DNA from: Herbaspirillum rhizosphaerae_A
GTDB lineage: Bacteria > Pseudomonadota > Gammaproteobacteria > Burkholderiales > Burkholderiaceae_D
Length of the DNA stretch: 64,000 nucleotides
Assembly: GCF_046025915.1 (NCBI RefSeq)
Contig: NZ_JAQQFR010000001.1
Coordinates: 372,001 to 436,000, forward strand
Direction of reading: 5' to 3'
In this document: positions 37,698 through 46,029 of the stretch, piece after piece
Numbering within the stretch: the stretch's first letter is position 1
How the letters are laid out: the number at the start of each line of letters is the position of its first letter
The notes under the pieces: generated by a model
What the model was told of the DNA's origin: nothing
Seen by the model: only the letters and a program-made list of their open reading frames with translations
Databases searched by the model: none
Position numbers and translations under genes: made by a program

Positions 37698-39215
37698 TTA
37701 CTTCGCTACCGGCATCGTAAATTCCGCGCCCTTACCGATAGTAGCCGACCAGCGCTGCATGATTGACTTATATCGTGTGTAGAACTTGATGCCCTCTTCA
37801 CCATATGCATGCGTATCGCCGAACAGCGAACGCTTCCAGCCGCCGAAAGAATGCCAGGCCATCGGCACAGGAATCGGTACATTGATACCGACCATGCCGA
37901 CCTGGATGCGGCGCGAGAATTCATGCGCCGTATTGCCGTCGGCCGTGAACAGCGACACGCCGTTGCCGTATTCATGGGCATTGATCAGGCGCACCGCTTC
38001 GGCAAAGTCCGGCACACGCACTACGCACAGCACCGGTCCGAAAATTTCTTCCTTGTAGATCTTCATGTCCGGCGTGACATTGTCGAACAAGGTGCCACCG
38101 ACGAAGAAGCCATTTTCATGACCCGGCACGCTAATACCACGACCGTCCACCAACAACTTGGCGCCAGCCTTCACGCCATCATCGATATAACCTTCAACCT
38201 TGGCTTTGTGCGCAGCAGTCACCAGCGGACCCATTTCGGCATCGGATTCCATGCCGTTCTTGATCTTCAATGCCTTCACGCGAGGGATCAGTGCTTCGAC
38301 CAGCTTGTCAGCCACGCTGCCGACTGCCACCGCCACCGAAATCGCCATGCAACGCTCGCCGGCAGAACCGTAAGCAGCCCCGATCAATGCATCGACCGCT
38401 TGTTCCAGATTGGCATCCGGCATCACCACCAAATGATTCTTGGCGCCGCCCAAGGCTTGCGCACGTAACGGATAGGTGCCGGCACGCTTGGTGGCTTCGC
38501 TGTAGATGTATTCCGCAATCGGCGTTGAACCGACGAACGAGATCGCCTGCACATCCGGATGCTGCAACAGCGCATCGACCGCAACCTTGTCGCCCTGGAC
38601 GACATTGAACACGCCATCCGGCAGGCCGGCGCGCTTGAACAGATCCGCCATCATCAACGACGGCGATGGATCACGTTCGGACGGCTTCAGGATAAAGCTG
38701 TTGCCGGTTGCTATCGCCATTGGCGCCATCCACAGCGGCACCATCACCGGAAAATTGAATGGCGTAATACCCGCAGTCACACCCAGCGGCTGACGCAGAT
38801 TCCAGTTGTCGATGCCGCCACCGATGTTGTCGGTGAACTGTGTCTTCAGCAATTGCGGGACACCGCAGGCGAATTCAACGATTTCCAGACCACGCGTCAC
38901 TTCACCCTTGGCATCGGAAAACACTTTGCCATGTTCACGCGTGATTGCCGCAGCCAGATCGTCATGATGCTGCTCGATCAATTCCTTGAACTTAAACAGC
39001 ACGCGTGCGCGCTTCAGCGGGGCTGTCTCAGCCCAGGCCGGCGCTGCGGCGCTGGCGGCGGCGACGGCAGCATTGACTTCGGCTGTCGATGCCAGCACCA
39101 CCTTGCCCGATACCTCGCCGGTTGCCGGGTTAAAGACGTCTTGTTGACGGCCGCTTTCGGACGGGGTGATGCGGCCGTTGATGTAATGCTGAATGGTCGA
39201 TGATGCGGCAGTCAT
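37698..39215 (-). CDS. mmsA: Methylmalonate-semialdehyde dehydrogenase (CoA-acylating)
   Basis: A 505-residue aldehyde dehydrogenase. The N-terminal HYINGRITPSESGR, the cofactor-binding GVTAGITPFNFPVMVPLWM and FVGSTPIAEYIY, and the catalytic cysteine in GSAGERCMAISVAV (the MmsA/IolA-type active site rather than the generic GQxC) support the call. It converts methylmalonate or malonate semialdehyde to propionyl- or acetyl-CoA, in valine or inositol breakdown. The start at 39215 has AGGG at a good distance. Divergent from a LysR gene. Confidence 0.95.
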   Translation of the reverse strand: MTAASSTIQHYINGRITPSESGRQQDVFNPATGEVSGKVVLASTAEVNAAVAAASAAAPAWAETAPLKRARVLFKFKELIEQHHDDLAAAITREHGKVFSDAKGEVTRGLEIVEFACGVPQLLKTQFTDNIGGGIDNWNLRQPLGVTAGITPFNFPVMVPLWMAPMAIATGNSFILKPSERDPSPSLMMADLFKRAGLPDGVFNVVQGDKVAVDALLQHPDVQAISFVGSTPIAEYIYSEATKRAGTYPLRAQALGGAKNHLVVMPDANLEQAVDALIGAAYGSAGERCMAISVAVAVGSVADKLVEALIPRVKALKIKNGMESDAEMGPLVTAAHKAKVEGYIDDGVKAGAKLLVDGRGISVPGHENGFFVGGTLFDNVTPDMKIYKEEIFGPVLCVVRVPDFAEAVRLINAHEYGNGVSLFTADGNTAHEFSRRIQVGMVGINVPIPVPMAWHSFGGWKRSLFGDTHAYGEEGIKFYTRYKSIMQRWSATIGKGAEFTMPVAK

Positions 39216-39357
39216 AAGTATCCCTTTGGTGATCAATGAATATTTTGGTATGGAGATTGCTGAAATTGGCCTATTTACTTGTTTTTGGAAGAATATAGGC
39301 TCGAATGAAATGAATCCAATCAGTTATTATCAAGAGCAATATAAAAATAACTGATAA

Positions 39358-39372
39358 TCAACAAGTTGTTGA
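39358..39372. promoter_or_regulatory. LysR-type operator candidate
   Basis: TCAACAAGTTGTTGA is a perfect palindrome around one base in the gap between mmsA and the divergent LysR gene. It fits the T-N11-A rule. Confidence 0.5.
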
Positions 39373-39417
39373 AAATCTACAGATTTAGTAGATGAGCACT
39401 TTTAATTAAAATTAACC

Positions 39418-40299
39418 ATGGATTTCACACAATTACGCGCTTTTATCGCCGTTGCCCGTGAAGGAAATCTGACCCGCGCAGCAGAAACCCTCCACGTCAC
39501 GCAACCGGCTGTCAGCCTGCAAATCAAACTGCTGCAGGAAAGACTCGATCTGACGCTGTTCACACGCACCAGCGCCGGCATGAAACTTACCAATGAAGGC
39601 AGCAAACTCCTCCCGGTCGCGGAACGGGTTTTGCACACCCTGCAAGAATTCCATCAACATGCCAATGCCTTGCATACCAGCGCAGGCAATCTGACCGGCA
39701 CCTTGGCCATCGGCACCATCCTCGATCCGGAATTCATCCGTCTTGGCGCCTTCCTCAAGCTGCTGGTGGAGCGTTATCCCCAACTATCCACACGTCTTCA
39801 ACACCATATGTCGGGATCAGTGCTTCAGCAAGTCAAAGCTGGGGAGCTAGATATCGGCTTTTTCCTTGGCTCGCCGGGCAAAGGCTTCCACAGCCTGACG
39901 TTGACGCACTTTACTTACAACGTCATTGCACCGGCAGGTTGGAAAAGCCGGGTGGCGGGCAAAGGATGGAAAGACTTGGCGCAACTCCCCTGGATCTGGA
40001 CGCCGCCGGAGTCTGCGCATCACCGTCTGCTAAACAGGGTTTTTTCTCAATACAAGCTCACGCCCAATGCCGTCGCTCTGGTCGATCAGGAATCTTCAAT
40101 GTTGGACCTGGTGAAATCCGGTGTCGGCTTGTCGCTCGCACGCGAGTCGATTGCCCTTAGTCAGGCGCATGCGCATGGACTGGTGATTGCCGATGCAGTT
40201 GATCTGTCGACCGAGCTCTCTTTTATTTCTCTTGAGAAACGTAAGAATGAACCTGCTATCAGTGCCGTGTTCGCCATGTTGCAGGATGTCTGGTCTTGA
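39418..40299 (+). CDS. LysR-family regulator, probable controller of mmsA
   Basis: A 293-residue LTTR (CynR/CbbR-like). N-terminal HTH MDFTQLRAFIAVAREGNLTRAA and LHVTQPAVSLQIKLLQ are followed by a normal effector domain (GTLAIGTILDPEFIRL; DIGFFLGSPG). Its gene diverges from mmsA across 202 bp with a palindromic site, so it probably controls mmsA and perhaps the GMC gene. Confidence 0.9.
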   Translation: MDFTQLRAFIAVAREGNLTRAAETLHVTQPAVSLQIKLLQERLDLTLFTRTSAGMKLTNEGSKLLPVAERVLHTLQEFHQHANALHTSAGNLTGTLAIGTILDPEFIRLGAFLKLLVERYPQLSTRLQHHMSGSVLQQVKAGELDIGFFLGSPGKGFHSLTLTHFTYNVIAPAGWKSRVAGKGWKDLAQLPWIWTPPESAHHRLLNRVFSQYKLTPNAVALVDQESSMLDLVKSGVGLSLARESIALSQAHAHGLVIADAVDLSTELSFISLEKRKNEPAISAVFAMLQDVWS

Positions 40300-40356
40300 A
40301 CGAGCTTGTCTTGAAGTAATTTTTTTGAGGGTTTTCGGAAAATGACGTGATTTGGT

Positions 40357-40585
40357 TTTTAAATTAATAGGTTATATATATAAATAGTAGTAGTAGTTAA
40401 CAGGGACACTTTTCTGTGGATAACCCGGTAAACCAACATCAAATCAGGGGTTTACGAAATTCATAACCGCTTGGCAAGTCTTGTATAGCGAAAGAACAGA
40501 TGTTGGATAGAAAATAGACATGTGAAGAACTTTTGACCTATCCCCATTTCGCACACGAGATATGCAGAGACTTATCCACAGGTGA
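40357..40585 (+). other. oriC: Origin-unwinding module, copy 1 (candidate oriC)
   Basis: In order: an AT-rich stretch (40357-40384), four TAG triplets in tandem (40385-40396), a short G-rich step (40402-40406), a consensus DnaA box TGTGGATAA (40415-40423, box on the reverse strand), a box-like CTATCCCCA (40538-40546) and a consensus TTATCCACA (40572-40580). This is the order of the DnaA-trio/DnaA-box basal unwinding system known from B. subtilis. Positions 40372-40434 match 41162-41224 at 62 of 63 bases. The flanking 40300-40747 holds no credible gene. Confidence 0.75.
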
Positions 40586-40628
40586 GCTTGAAAATGGTCT
40601 GAAAATCGGTTTTTCAGAACGAATCTTC

Positions 40629-40660
40629 TGATTGATCGAGTGATTGATCGAGTGATCGAT
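40629..40660 (+). repeat. Short tandem iteron-like repeat
   Basis: TGATTGATCGAG occurs twice in tandem and is followed by TGATCGAT, just downstream of origin module 1. It is rich in GATC. Not present in copy 2. Confidence 0.6.
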
Positions 40661-40747
40661 GCTGAAACTGCTCCATTTTCATCACGGCGCCTTGATTTCC
40701 TCGAGAACGACCTCCAAGACGTCGCCACAGCAAAAACAAACCAATTG

Positions 40748-41062
40748 ATGCCCATGGACGACCAACACCCAAAAAATGCCTACAAGGTGCTCATCGAGCC
40801 CTCAGGATTGGAATTTATCGCGAAGCCGGCTTTGTCTTTGCTCACTTCAGCACAGCATGCGTACATCCGCATGCCGAGTTCTTGCCGTAATGGAACATGT
40901 CGGACTTGTCTGTGTTTGTTAAAAAGCGGACAAATCAGTTATCAGATCGATTGGCCTGGACTCACCCGCGAAGAAAAAGCTGAGGGTTACCTCTTGCCTT
41001 GTGTCGCTGTTGCAGAATCCGACCTGGTGTTGGATGTGCCTGATGCGATTTCTTTGAAATGA
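40748..41062 (+). CDS. Plant-type [2Fe-2S] ferredoxin-like protein
   Basis: A 104-residue protein. The cysteine pattern C-x4-C-x2-C (SCRNGTCRTC, Cys46/51/54) and a fourth Cys85 (LLPCVA) is that of plant-type [2Fe-2S] ferredoxins and of the ferredoxin domains of oxygenase reductases. No flavin domain is attached. The start is weakly defined: ATG at 40748 or 40754, or a GTG at 40640 inside the iterons, none with a clear Shine-Dalgarno. It is enclosed by the two origin modules, with no partner oxygenase nearby, so its electron partner is unknown. Confidence 0.8.
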   Translation: MPMDDQHPKNAYKVLIEPSGLEFIAKPALSLLTSAQHAYIRMPSSCRNGTCRTCLCLLKSGQISYQIDWPGLTREEKAEGYLLPCVAVAESDLVLDVPDAISLK

Positions 41063-41149
41063 TGGGTAGAGCGTTTTCCAACTATCCGAATCGATTTTCG
41101 TTTTTTAGGTTTTAGATCGGGAAAGAAGAGAAAAAAGGTTTTCTGGTTT

Positions 41150-41372
41150 TTATATAGATGTTTATATATATAAATAGTAGTAGTAGTTAACAGGGACCCT
41201 TTTCTGTGGATAACCCGGTAAACCGAAATCGAATCAAGCGTTTACGAAAATGATAAACGCTTGGCAACACGTGTATGACTAAAGAACAGTTGTTGGATAG
41301 ATTTTGGCGCTGTAAAAAAGTCTTGCACTATCCCCAAACCGCGCAAGACTTATTCACAATGTTATCCACAGA
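41150..41372 (+). other. oriC: Origin-unwinding module, copy 2 (candidate oriC)
   Basis: The same order as copy 1, offset by 790 bp: AT-rich tract (41150-41174), four TAG triplets (41175-41186), G-rich step, DnaA box TGTGGATAA (41205-41213), CTATCCCCA (41328-41336), TTATTCACA (41350-41358) and TTATCCACA (41362-41370). The stretch after the 63-bp near-identical core has drifted to about three-quarters identity, yet the boxes are kept. The region 41063-41423 holds no gene. Confidence 0.75.
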
Positions 41373-41423
41373 AGGTTTTGTCGAACCGGATTTAAAAAAT
41401 TGATCGTCAACAAAGCCCTGGAA

Positions 41424-43460
41424 TCACTTGGCGGCCTTTACCGGCTTGCCTTTGTAAGTTTGTCCAGGTGGCGGCGCAGTAGGTTTTTTCTGGACTTCCT
41501 GCAGCAGATTGGCGCAATCGGTTTGTTGTTCTCCACTGATGTTGATCAAGGGAAGAATGGCCGCAACCGGTGCAACCACACCCAGCAAGATTGCTCCACC
41601 GGCCTTCAGCGCCAACACACCTTTATCCACGCCGATATTCGGATCCTTGAACGGGCCGGTCACAAACAACGGCGAGCGCAGCGAAATGATCCGCAAGCCC
41701 TTGCTGCGCGGATTGATGGTCAGATTAAGTTGCTCCTGAGCCAGATTGACGTCGCCGGTGATGTTAATGATTGCGTCCTCGGTATCCAGCGTAAAGGTGC
41801 GTGCCTGCATCAAGCCATTGGTGACAGCGAAATCGCTGGCCAGGCAATTGAGCTTCACCTGCTTGTCGCCGAATAGTTTGGATACCACCACGTTACCAAT
41901 ATTGAGACCCATCTCTTCCAGCAACAATTTGCTGATGGCGCCGTGGTTGATCAATGTCTTCAACTCACCATTGGATGAAGCCAGCATGGTCGCGACGGAA
42001 TTACCGGTTGCGCTCAATGCCGCATCGCCGTTGATTTCACCGAAGCTGGTTTGTGCCGCATCCAGATTGGGGAACAGCTGCTGAATCTTGATGCGTCTTG
42101 CCGACAGCTTGAGCTCCGACTTCATCTTCGGCGCACTGCCGTCAAGTTTGATGTTGGATGTCAGATTGCCGCCCGCGATACCAAAGTTCAATGGCGTCAG
42201 CTGCAGCACCTTGTTATTCAGGTGCAGGTCGGCGCGGATGTCGGTGATCGGCAGATCTTTTTCCTTCACCACTTTGTGTGCCGTGAGTTTGACGTCGGCA
42301 TCCAGTGCATCCCAGGCGTCGGTATTGAATTCCTTGACCGGCAATACCTTGTTCGACGGCTGGCGTTCTTCCGCGCCGCGTTCGGCCTTCTTGGTATTGG
42401 AGTCGGCGCCGATCAATGGCGCCAGATCTTCAAACTGCAAGAGATTGGAAACGATCTCGCCCTTAAGCAGCGGCCGTGGTTGTTTCGATTGGTATTCCAG
42501 TGTTCCGCCGATATCGCTGGAGCCGACCTTGCCGTTGAATTTTTCGTAGATCCAGTCACTTTGCTTCGGATCCAGTTTGCCGATCAAATGACCGGAAGTA
42601 GAAAATGGCGGCGTCTCCGGCAACAGCACGCCCGTCAGCGGAAACAGATGCGCCATGCTGTCGCCCGACAGATTCAACTGCAAATCGAGGGCTGCAAGTT
42701 CTTGCGGTTTGGTCAGTGTGCCTTTGACGGCGATGCGGGTTTTGCCGATGCGCACATCGGCTTCCAGAGGATACGGTTTGCTTTCATCTTGCAGCGACAA
42801 CACGCCGCCGGCCTTACCTTCACCGCGGATGTCTGCTTTATTGAAACTGCCTTTGACCGTCCAACCAATGCCGTAGATTTTTTCCTTGCCGGGATCCAGC
42901 GTGTCGATATCTGCCTTCGCGTTGATCTTCTGGATGGCATCGTCAAGCTGCACGCTGCCTTTTCGAATCACGATTTTTTCAGGGCGAAATTCCCAGGTCG
43001 ACGGCCCATCCGATTTGAAGGTCCAGTTATTGACCGCATCCTTGTTGCGCAACAGAGCAATTTGCGGCGTGTCTGCGTCGAGCGAAGGCAAGACGATTTT
43101 GTGTTGCAGCAGCGGCCATGGATTAAGTGTCACGTTCAGTTGTCTGATCGCGACCATATTGGAGTTGGCCGGCGCCCAGTCCGGATTGCCGAGCACGATG
43201 TCGGCCGCACTCACATGTGGCCACGGAACCCATCTGGCCCAACTGGTTTGCTGTGATTCCGGTTTTTGCCATTTGACGATCAGATCGCCCTGAATGGCGA
43301 AGTGGCGACCTGTTGCATCGCTGACGCGCTGGTTGATCCAGGGACGTGCGCGGTTCCAGTCAAAGTTGATGATCAGGACGATCAGCAAAATGATGAGTGT
43401 CAGTAAACCTGCGAGACTAAGCCCGACTGTCTTTGCAATTATTCTTGATGTTCGTGGCAT
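41424..43460 (-). CDS. AsmA-family protein
   Basis: A 678-residue envelope protein. One N-terminal membrane anchor (SLAGLLTLIILLIVLIINF, about 14-32) is followed by FDWNRARPWINQRVSDATGRHFAIQGDL, the AsmA start. Repetitive beta-rich sequence then leads to a C-terminal AsmA-like domain (GEINGDAALSATGNSVATML; PRSKGLRIISLRSPLFVTGPFKDPNIGVD). The family is linked to phospholipid transport across the envelope (TamB/YhdP relatives). It lies between the origin and the LysR gene, leftward, and appears monocistronic. Confidence 0.92.
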   Translation of the reverse strand: MPRTSRIIAKTVGLSLAGLLTLIILLIVLIINFDWNRARPWINQRVSDATGRHFAIQGDLIVKWQKPESQQTSWARWVPWPHVSAADIVLGNPDWAPANSNMVAIRQLNVTLNPWPLLQHKIVLPSLDADTPQIALLRNKDAVNNWTFKSDGPSTWEFRPEKIVIRKGSVQLDDAIQKINAKADIDTLDPGKEKIYGIGWTVKGSFNKADIRGEGKAGGVLSLQDESKPYPLEADVRIGKTRIAVKGTLTKPQELAALDLQLNLSGDSMAHLFPLTGVLLPETPPFSTSGHLIGKLDPKQSDWIYEKFNGKVGSSDIGGTLEYQSKQPRPLLKGEIVSNLLQFEDLAPLIGADSNTKKAERGAEERQPSNKVLPVKEFNTDAWDALDADVKLTAHKVVKEKDLPITDIRADLHLNNKVLQLTPLNFGIAGGNLTSNIKLDGSAPKMKSELKLSARRIKIQQLFPNLDAAQTSFGEINGDAALSATGNSVATMLASSNGELKTLINHGAISKLLLEEMGLNIGNVVVSKLFGDKQVKLNCLASDFAVTNGLMQARTFTLDTEDAIINITGDVNLAQEQLNLTINPRSKGLRIISLRSPLFVTGPFKDPNIGVDKGVLALKAGGAILLGVVAPVAAILPLINISGEQQTDCANLLQEVQKKPTAPPPGQTYKGKPVKAAK

Positions 43461-43517
43461 AAATCATCCTAAAGAGTGTGATCAGCGCCAGCCGCATCAA
43501 GGGAAATCAAGATATCG

Positions 43518-44468
43518 TCAGCGCTTCATATTGATACGACCGAATTCATCATGAGTTGTTGCACTTAAATGTGCGCGCAACCACTTATGCGACGGGCTGC
43601 GGGCATCACGTTCATGCCACAGCATGTCCACATGTTCTTCGGGTGTTTTGAACGGAAGCTCTTTCACTACAAGCACTTCCGTCATGCCGGTTGCCGCAAT
43701 CAGATGGCGCGGCAGCACGGTGATGAGTTCGGAACTGGCGACGATGCGACCGGCCGTAAAGAACTGGTTCACCGTCAGCAAAATCTTGCGTTCACGTCCC
43801 ATGCCGGCGAGGACATCGTCGATCACCGCGTGAGGCTTGCCTGACAGGCTGACCAGTAAATGATCCGCCGAGCAATAATTATCGAGGGTCAATTCCTTGT
43901 CGGCCAGCGGATGGTTCTTGTGCATCACGCAAACATATTGACCGGTGTACAGACGCTCATGGCTGATCTGGGTTTTCAGGCCGTCGGCCAGCTGCGCCGT
44001 CACCCCCGGGAAAAATCCCACCGCCAGATCGACATCACCGCGCAACAGCATCGCCCGAGGATCGCGGGTGGTCAGCGGCATCATGCGGATCTTGATGCGC
44101 GGTGCGTCGCGCATGATGGTGCGCACCAGCGACGGCAGCCATAGCGCGGCAGTCGCATCCACCATCGCCATGCGGAACGTATTCTGCGCGCGCGATACGT
44201 CAAAGGTTTCCGGCGTGATCACCGCTTCCAGTTCCGACAAGGCCCGGCGCACGGTCGGCCACAGCTCTTCGGCGCGCGGCGTAGGTTTGACGCCGTGAGC
44301 GGTGCGGATCACCAGCTCGTCATTCAGAGTGTCGCGCAGGCGGCGCAAAGCGTTGGACACCGCCGGCTGCGTCATCGCCAGCAAATTGGCGGCGCGCGTG
44401 AGGTTTTGTTCTGTCATTACGGCGTCAAAAACGCGCAACAGATTCAGGTCTAGAGTCAAAAAGCTCAT
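43518..44468 (-). CDS. LysR-family regulator (NahR/LinR-like branch)
   Basis: A 316-residue LTTR. It starts LDLNLLRVFDAVMTEQNLTRAA with LLAMTQPAVSNALRRLRDTL as recognition helix and DELVIRTAHGVKPTPRAEEL, the typical NodD/NahR branch sequence. The effector domain includes DVDLAVGFFPGV. No target gene adjoins it in the classic divergent way; the small-protein unit lies to its right. Confidence 0.9.
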   Translation of the reverse strand: MSFLTLDLNLLRVFDAVMTEQNLTRAANLLAMTQPAVSNALRRLRDTLNDELVIRTAHGVKPTPRAEELWPTVRRALSELEAVITPETFDVSRAQNTFRMAMVDATAALWLPSLVRTIMRDAPRIKIRMMPLTTRDPRAMLLRGDVDLAVGFFPGVTAQLADGLKTQISHERLYTGQYVCVMHKNHPLADKELTLDNYCSADHLLVSLSGKPHAVIDDVLAGMGRERKILLTVNQFFTAGRIVASSELITVLPRHLIAATGMTEVLVVKELPFKTPEEHVDMLWHERDARSPSHKWLRAHLSATTHDEFGRINMKR

Positions 44469-44601
44469 ATCAGCCGCACCTTAATGTGGACGTAAATAAG
44501 GACGTAAAGGACATGGACGAAATAAACAATGGAAAAAGGAAAGACGGGCACATCAAAATAACAATATTCACAAAACCGATAACTGATATCCAAAACCGAA
44601 A

Positions 44602-44631
44602 TTGGCAAAGCGAGTCATGGATCATTACACT
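44602..44631 (+). promoter_or_regulatory. Promoter of small-protein/sRNA unit 1
   Basis: -35 TTGGCA (44602-44607), 18 bp, -10 TACACT (44626-44631). The whole segment from GAAATTGGCAA to ACTGCAATGCAACA is conserved with the promoter at 45270, which shows that this is more than a chance match. Confidence 0.7.
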
Positions 44632-44667
44632 GCAATGCAACATAACACATTTCGCAAGGAGTCCATC

Positions 44668-44910
44668 ATGACCACATTGACCGCTAACTACTCTGCAAAG
44701 AACACTGGCACTGCTGCCGGCAAGATCGGTACTGCACTGCGCAACATCTTCGTTCGCTTCGTCCAGGCGCACGAATCGCAAGCTGCTTTGCTGACTGCTG
44801 ACCAACACATCGTTGACGGCGCAGCGCAAATGAATCGCCTGGCCAACAAGTTTGAATCGACTCAGCCTAACCTGGCTGCTGAACTGCGTTTCATCGCTTC
44901 CCGCGGTTAA
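44668..44910 (+). CDS. Small protein 1 of a tandem paralogous pair
   Basis: An 80-residue protein, unrecognised. No signal peptide or membrane helix is evident. The C-terminal third (MNRLANKFESTQPNLAAELRF then IASRG) is shared with the protein at 45349 (MNRMANDYSRSQPSFAAELR). The ATG at 44668 has AAGGAG at a good distance, so the earlier in-frame ATGs are rejected. It is followed after about 185 bases by a conserved CU-rich element and a terminator. Function unknown; the architecture recalls DUF1127-type leader genes in front of CcsR RNAs, but I do not see the DUF1127 motif. Confidence 0.75.
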   Translation: MTTLTANYSAKNTGTAAGKIGTALRNIFVRFVQAHESQAALLTADQHIVDGAAQMNRLANKFESTQPNLAAELRFIASRG

Positions 44911-45095
44911 TTCCAGTCAGTCGCTGTTAAGTATTTTGCAATACTACAGTGCGGTGATGTAGTTCGGAACGCGCCGGCAATCTGGCTATAACGACGCTTT
45001 CCACCGCTTCTGTAGAGCAACACCCCATTCAGTCTTGTGTTTTGATGCCTGTACCGACGTCTTGAGGCGGTATGGATTGCGCAACACAAGAAACT

Positions 45096-45163
45096 GTACG
45101 GCGTCTCCTCCTCCCTCTTTAGGAAGGATTTCCCCGCAAGCTTCGGCTTTGCGGGGATTTTTT
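45096..45163 (+). ncRNA. CU-rich anti-Shine-Dalgarno element plus terminator, candidate sRNA 1
   Basis: A 35-base block (45096-45130) containing CTCCTCCTCC, loop CTCTTTA and AGGAAGGATT matches 45750-45784 at 34 of 35 bases. UCCUCC can pair with GGAAGGA. An intrinsic terminator follows at once (CCCCGCAAGC, TTCG, GCTTTGCGGGG, seven Ts). CCUCC repeats are complementary to ribosome binding sites, so a 3'-UTR-derived regulatory RNA is likely. Confidence 0.65.
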
Positions 45164-45269
45164 TGCCCGCGTTTTCTTCGCATTCTTTCGAGACGCGTGA
45201 CTACATATCTTGAGAATAATGCAGGACGGCGCTATTCACAATCTCTATATCTGATATGGAAACATGAAA

Positions 45270-45299
45270 TTGGCAATGTGAGCCGAGGATGCATATACT
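45270..45299 (+). promoter_or_regulatory. Promoter of small-protein/sRNA unit 2
   Basis: -35 TTGGCA (45270-45275), 18 bp, -10 TATACT (45294-45299), conserved with the promoter at 44602 including the bases between and after. Confidence 0.72.
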
Positions 45300-45348
45300 G
45301 CAATGCAACAAGAGAACAAAATCATTCGATATCAGGGAAATCAATATC

Positions 45349-45669
45349 ATGTCCGTCTTAGCCATCGCCTTTCCAGTTGAAGCCGCCGTTCCGGTTGCGC
45401 AATCGCTGATCGGTACAACCGTCGCTTTCATGCGTCCGTTGCTCGGCCTGGGCGTGCTGGTAACCCTCCTGATGGTTTTCAAGCCGCTGGTTATGGGCAT
45501 CGTTCGCGCCGCCATCGTCATGGTCGTGCCGCGTAAGTCGCTGGAACAACGTGTGCGTCAGCACCGTTTCAATGGCGTCAAGATGCTCAACCGCATGGCC
45601 AACGATTACAGCCGCTCCCAGCCGAGTTTTGCCGCAGAACTGCGCAACCTGGCCGCCAGCGACAGATAA
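45349..45669 (+). CDS. Small membrane protein 2 of the tandem paralogous pair
   Basis: A 106-residue protein, unrecognised. A hydrophobic stretch from about 28 to 62 (MRPLLGLGVLVTLLMVF, then GIVRAAIVMVV) suggests one or two membrane helices. A basic segment and the C-terminal motif MNRMANDYSRSQPSFAAELR follow, shared with small protein 1. The ATG at 45349 follows AGGGA. It is preceded by the conserved promoter and followed, 80 bases after its stop, by the second CU-rich element. The two genes look like an old tandem duplication in which one copy gained or the other lost the membrane part. Confidence 0.75.
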   Translation: MSVLAIAFPVEAAVPVAQSLIGTTVAFMRPLLGLGVLVTLLMVFKPLVMGIVRAAIVMVVPRKSLEQRVRQHRFNGVKMLNRMANDYSRSQPSFAAELRNLAASDR

Positions 45670-45749
45670 GAAAACTCCAGAAGCTGCAAGCAGCACAAGA
45701 ATAAGCTGAGCAGCAGAGTAAAGATTGATAGTAAAGATTAAGTAACACG

Positions 45750-45820
45750 TACCGCGTCTCCTCCTCCCTCTTTAGGAAGGATTAAGCCCCACGAGTCCCA
45801 ATTCGTGGGGCTTTTTTTTA
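45750..45820 (+). ncRNA. CU-rich anti-Shine-Dalgarno element plus terminator, candidate sRNA 2
   Basis: The second copy of the 35-base block (45750-45784) is followed by a terminator unrelated in sequence to the first (AAGCCCCACGA / TCGTGGGGCTT, eight Ts). The preserved block beside diverged terminators indicates selection on the CU-rich element. The remaining gap to 46029 shows no gene. Confidence 0.65.
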
Positions 45821-46029
45821 TTTGCGGACGATTTTTACCGTATTTAAAGGAAATTGCCTTGATTCCGGCTTTCTCCACTTTCTCCACCTGAGCCTGCGTG
45901 ATAACGTAAGGGCTTGCCCGTATTCATTGATCGTTTCATTGATCGCTGCAGGCAGGTTTTGTCCGAATTTGTCCGCTTTTATCTGTATTCCATCAACACT
46001 CACTCCAGCCTCACCGCTTCGCCGACATC

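Noticed and set aside
40444..40755. A 103-codon leftward frame across origin module 1
   Set aside because: It crosses DnaA boxes and iterons, and its codons show no bias or motif; the repeats alone explain it.
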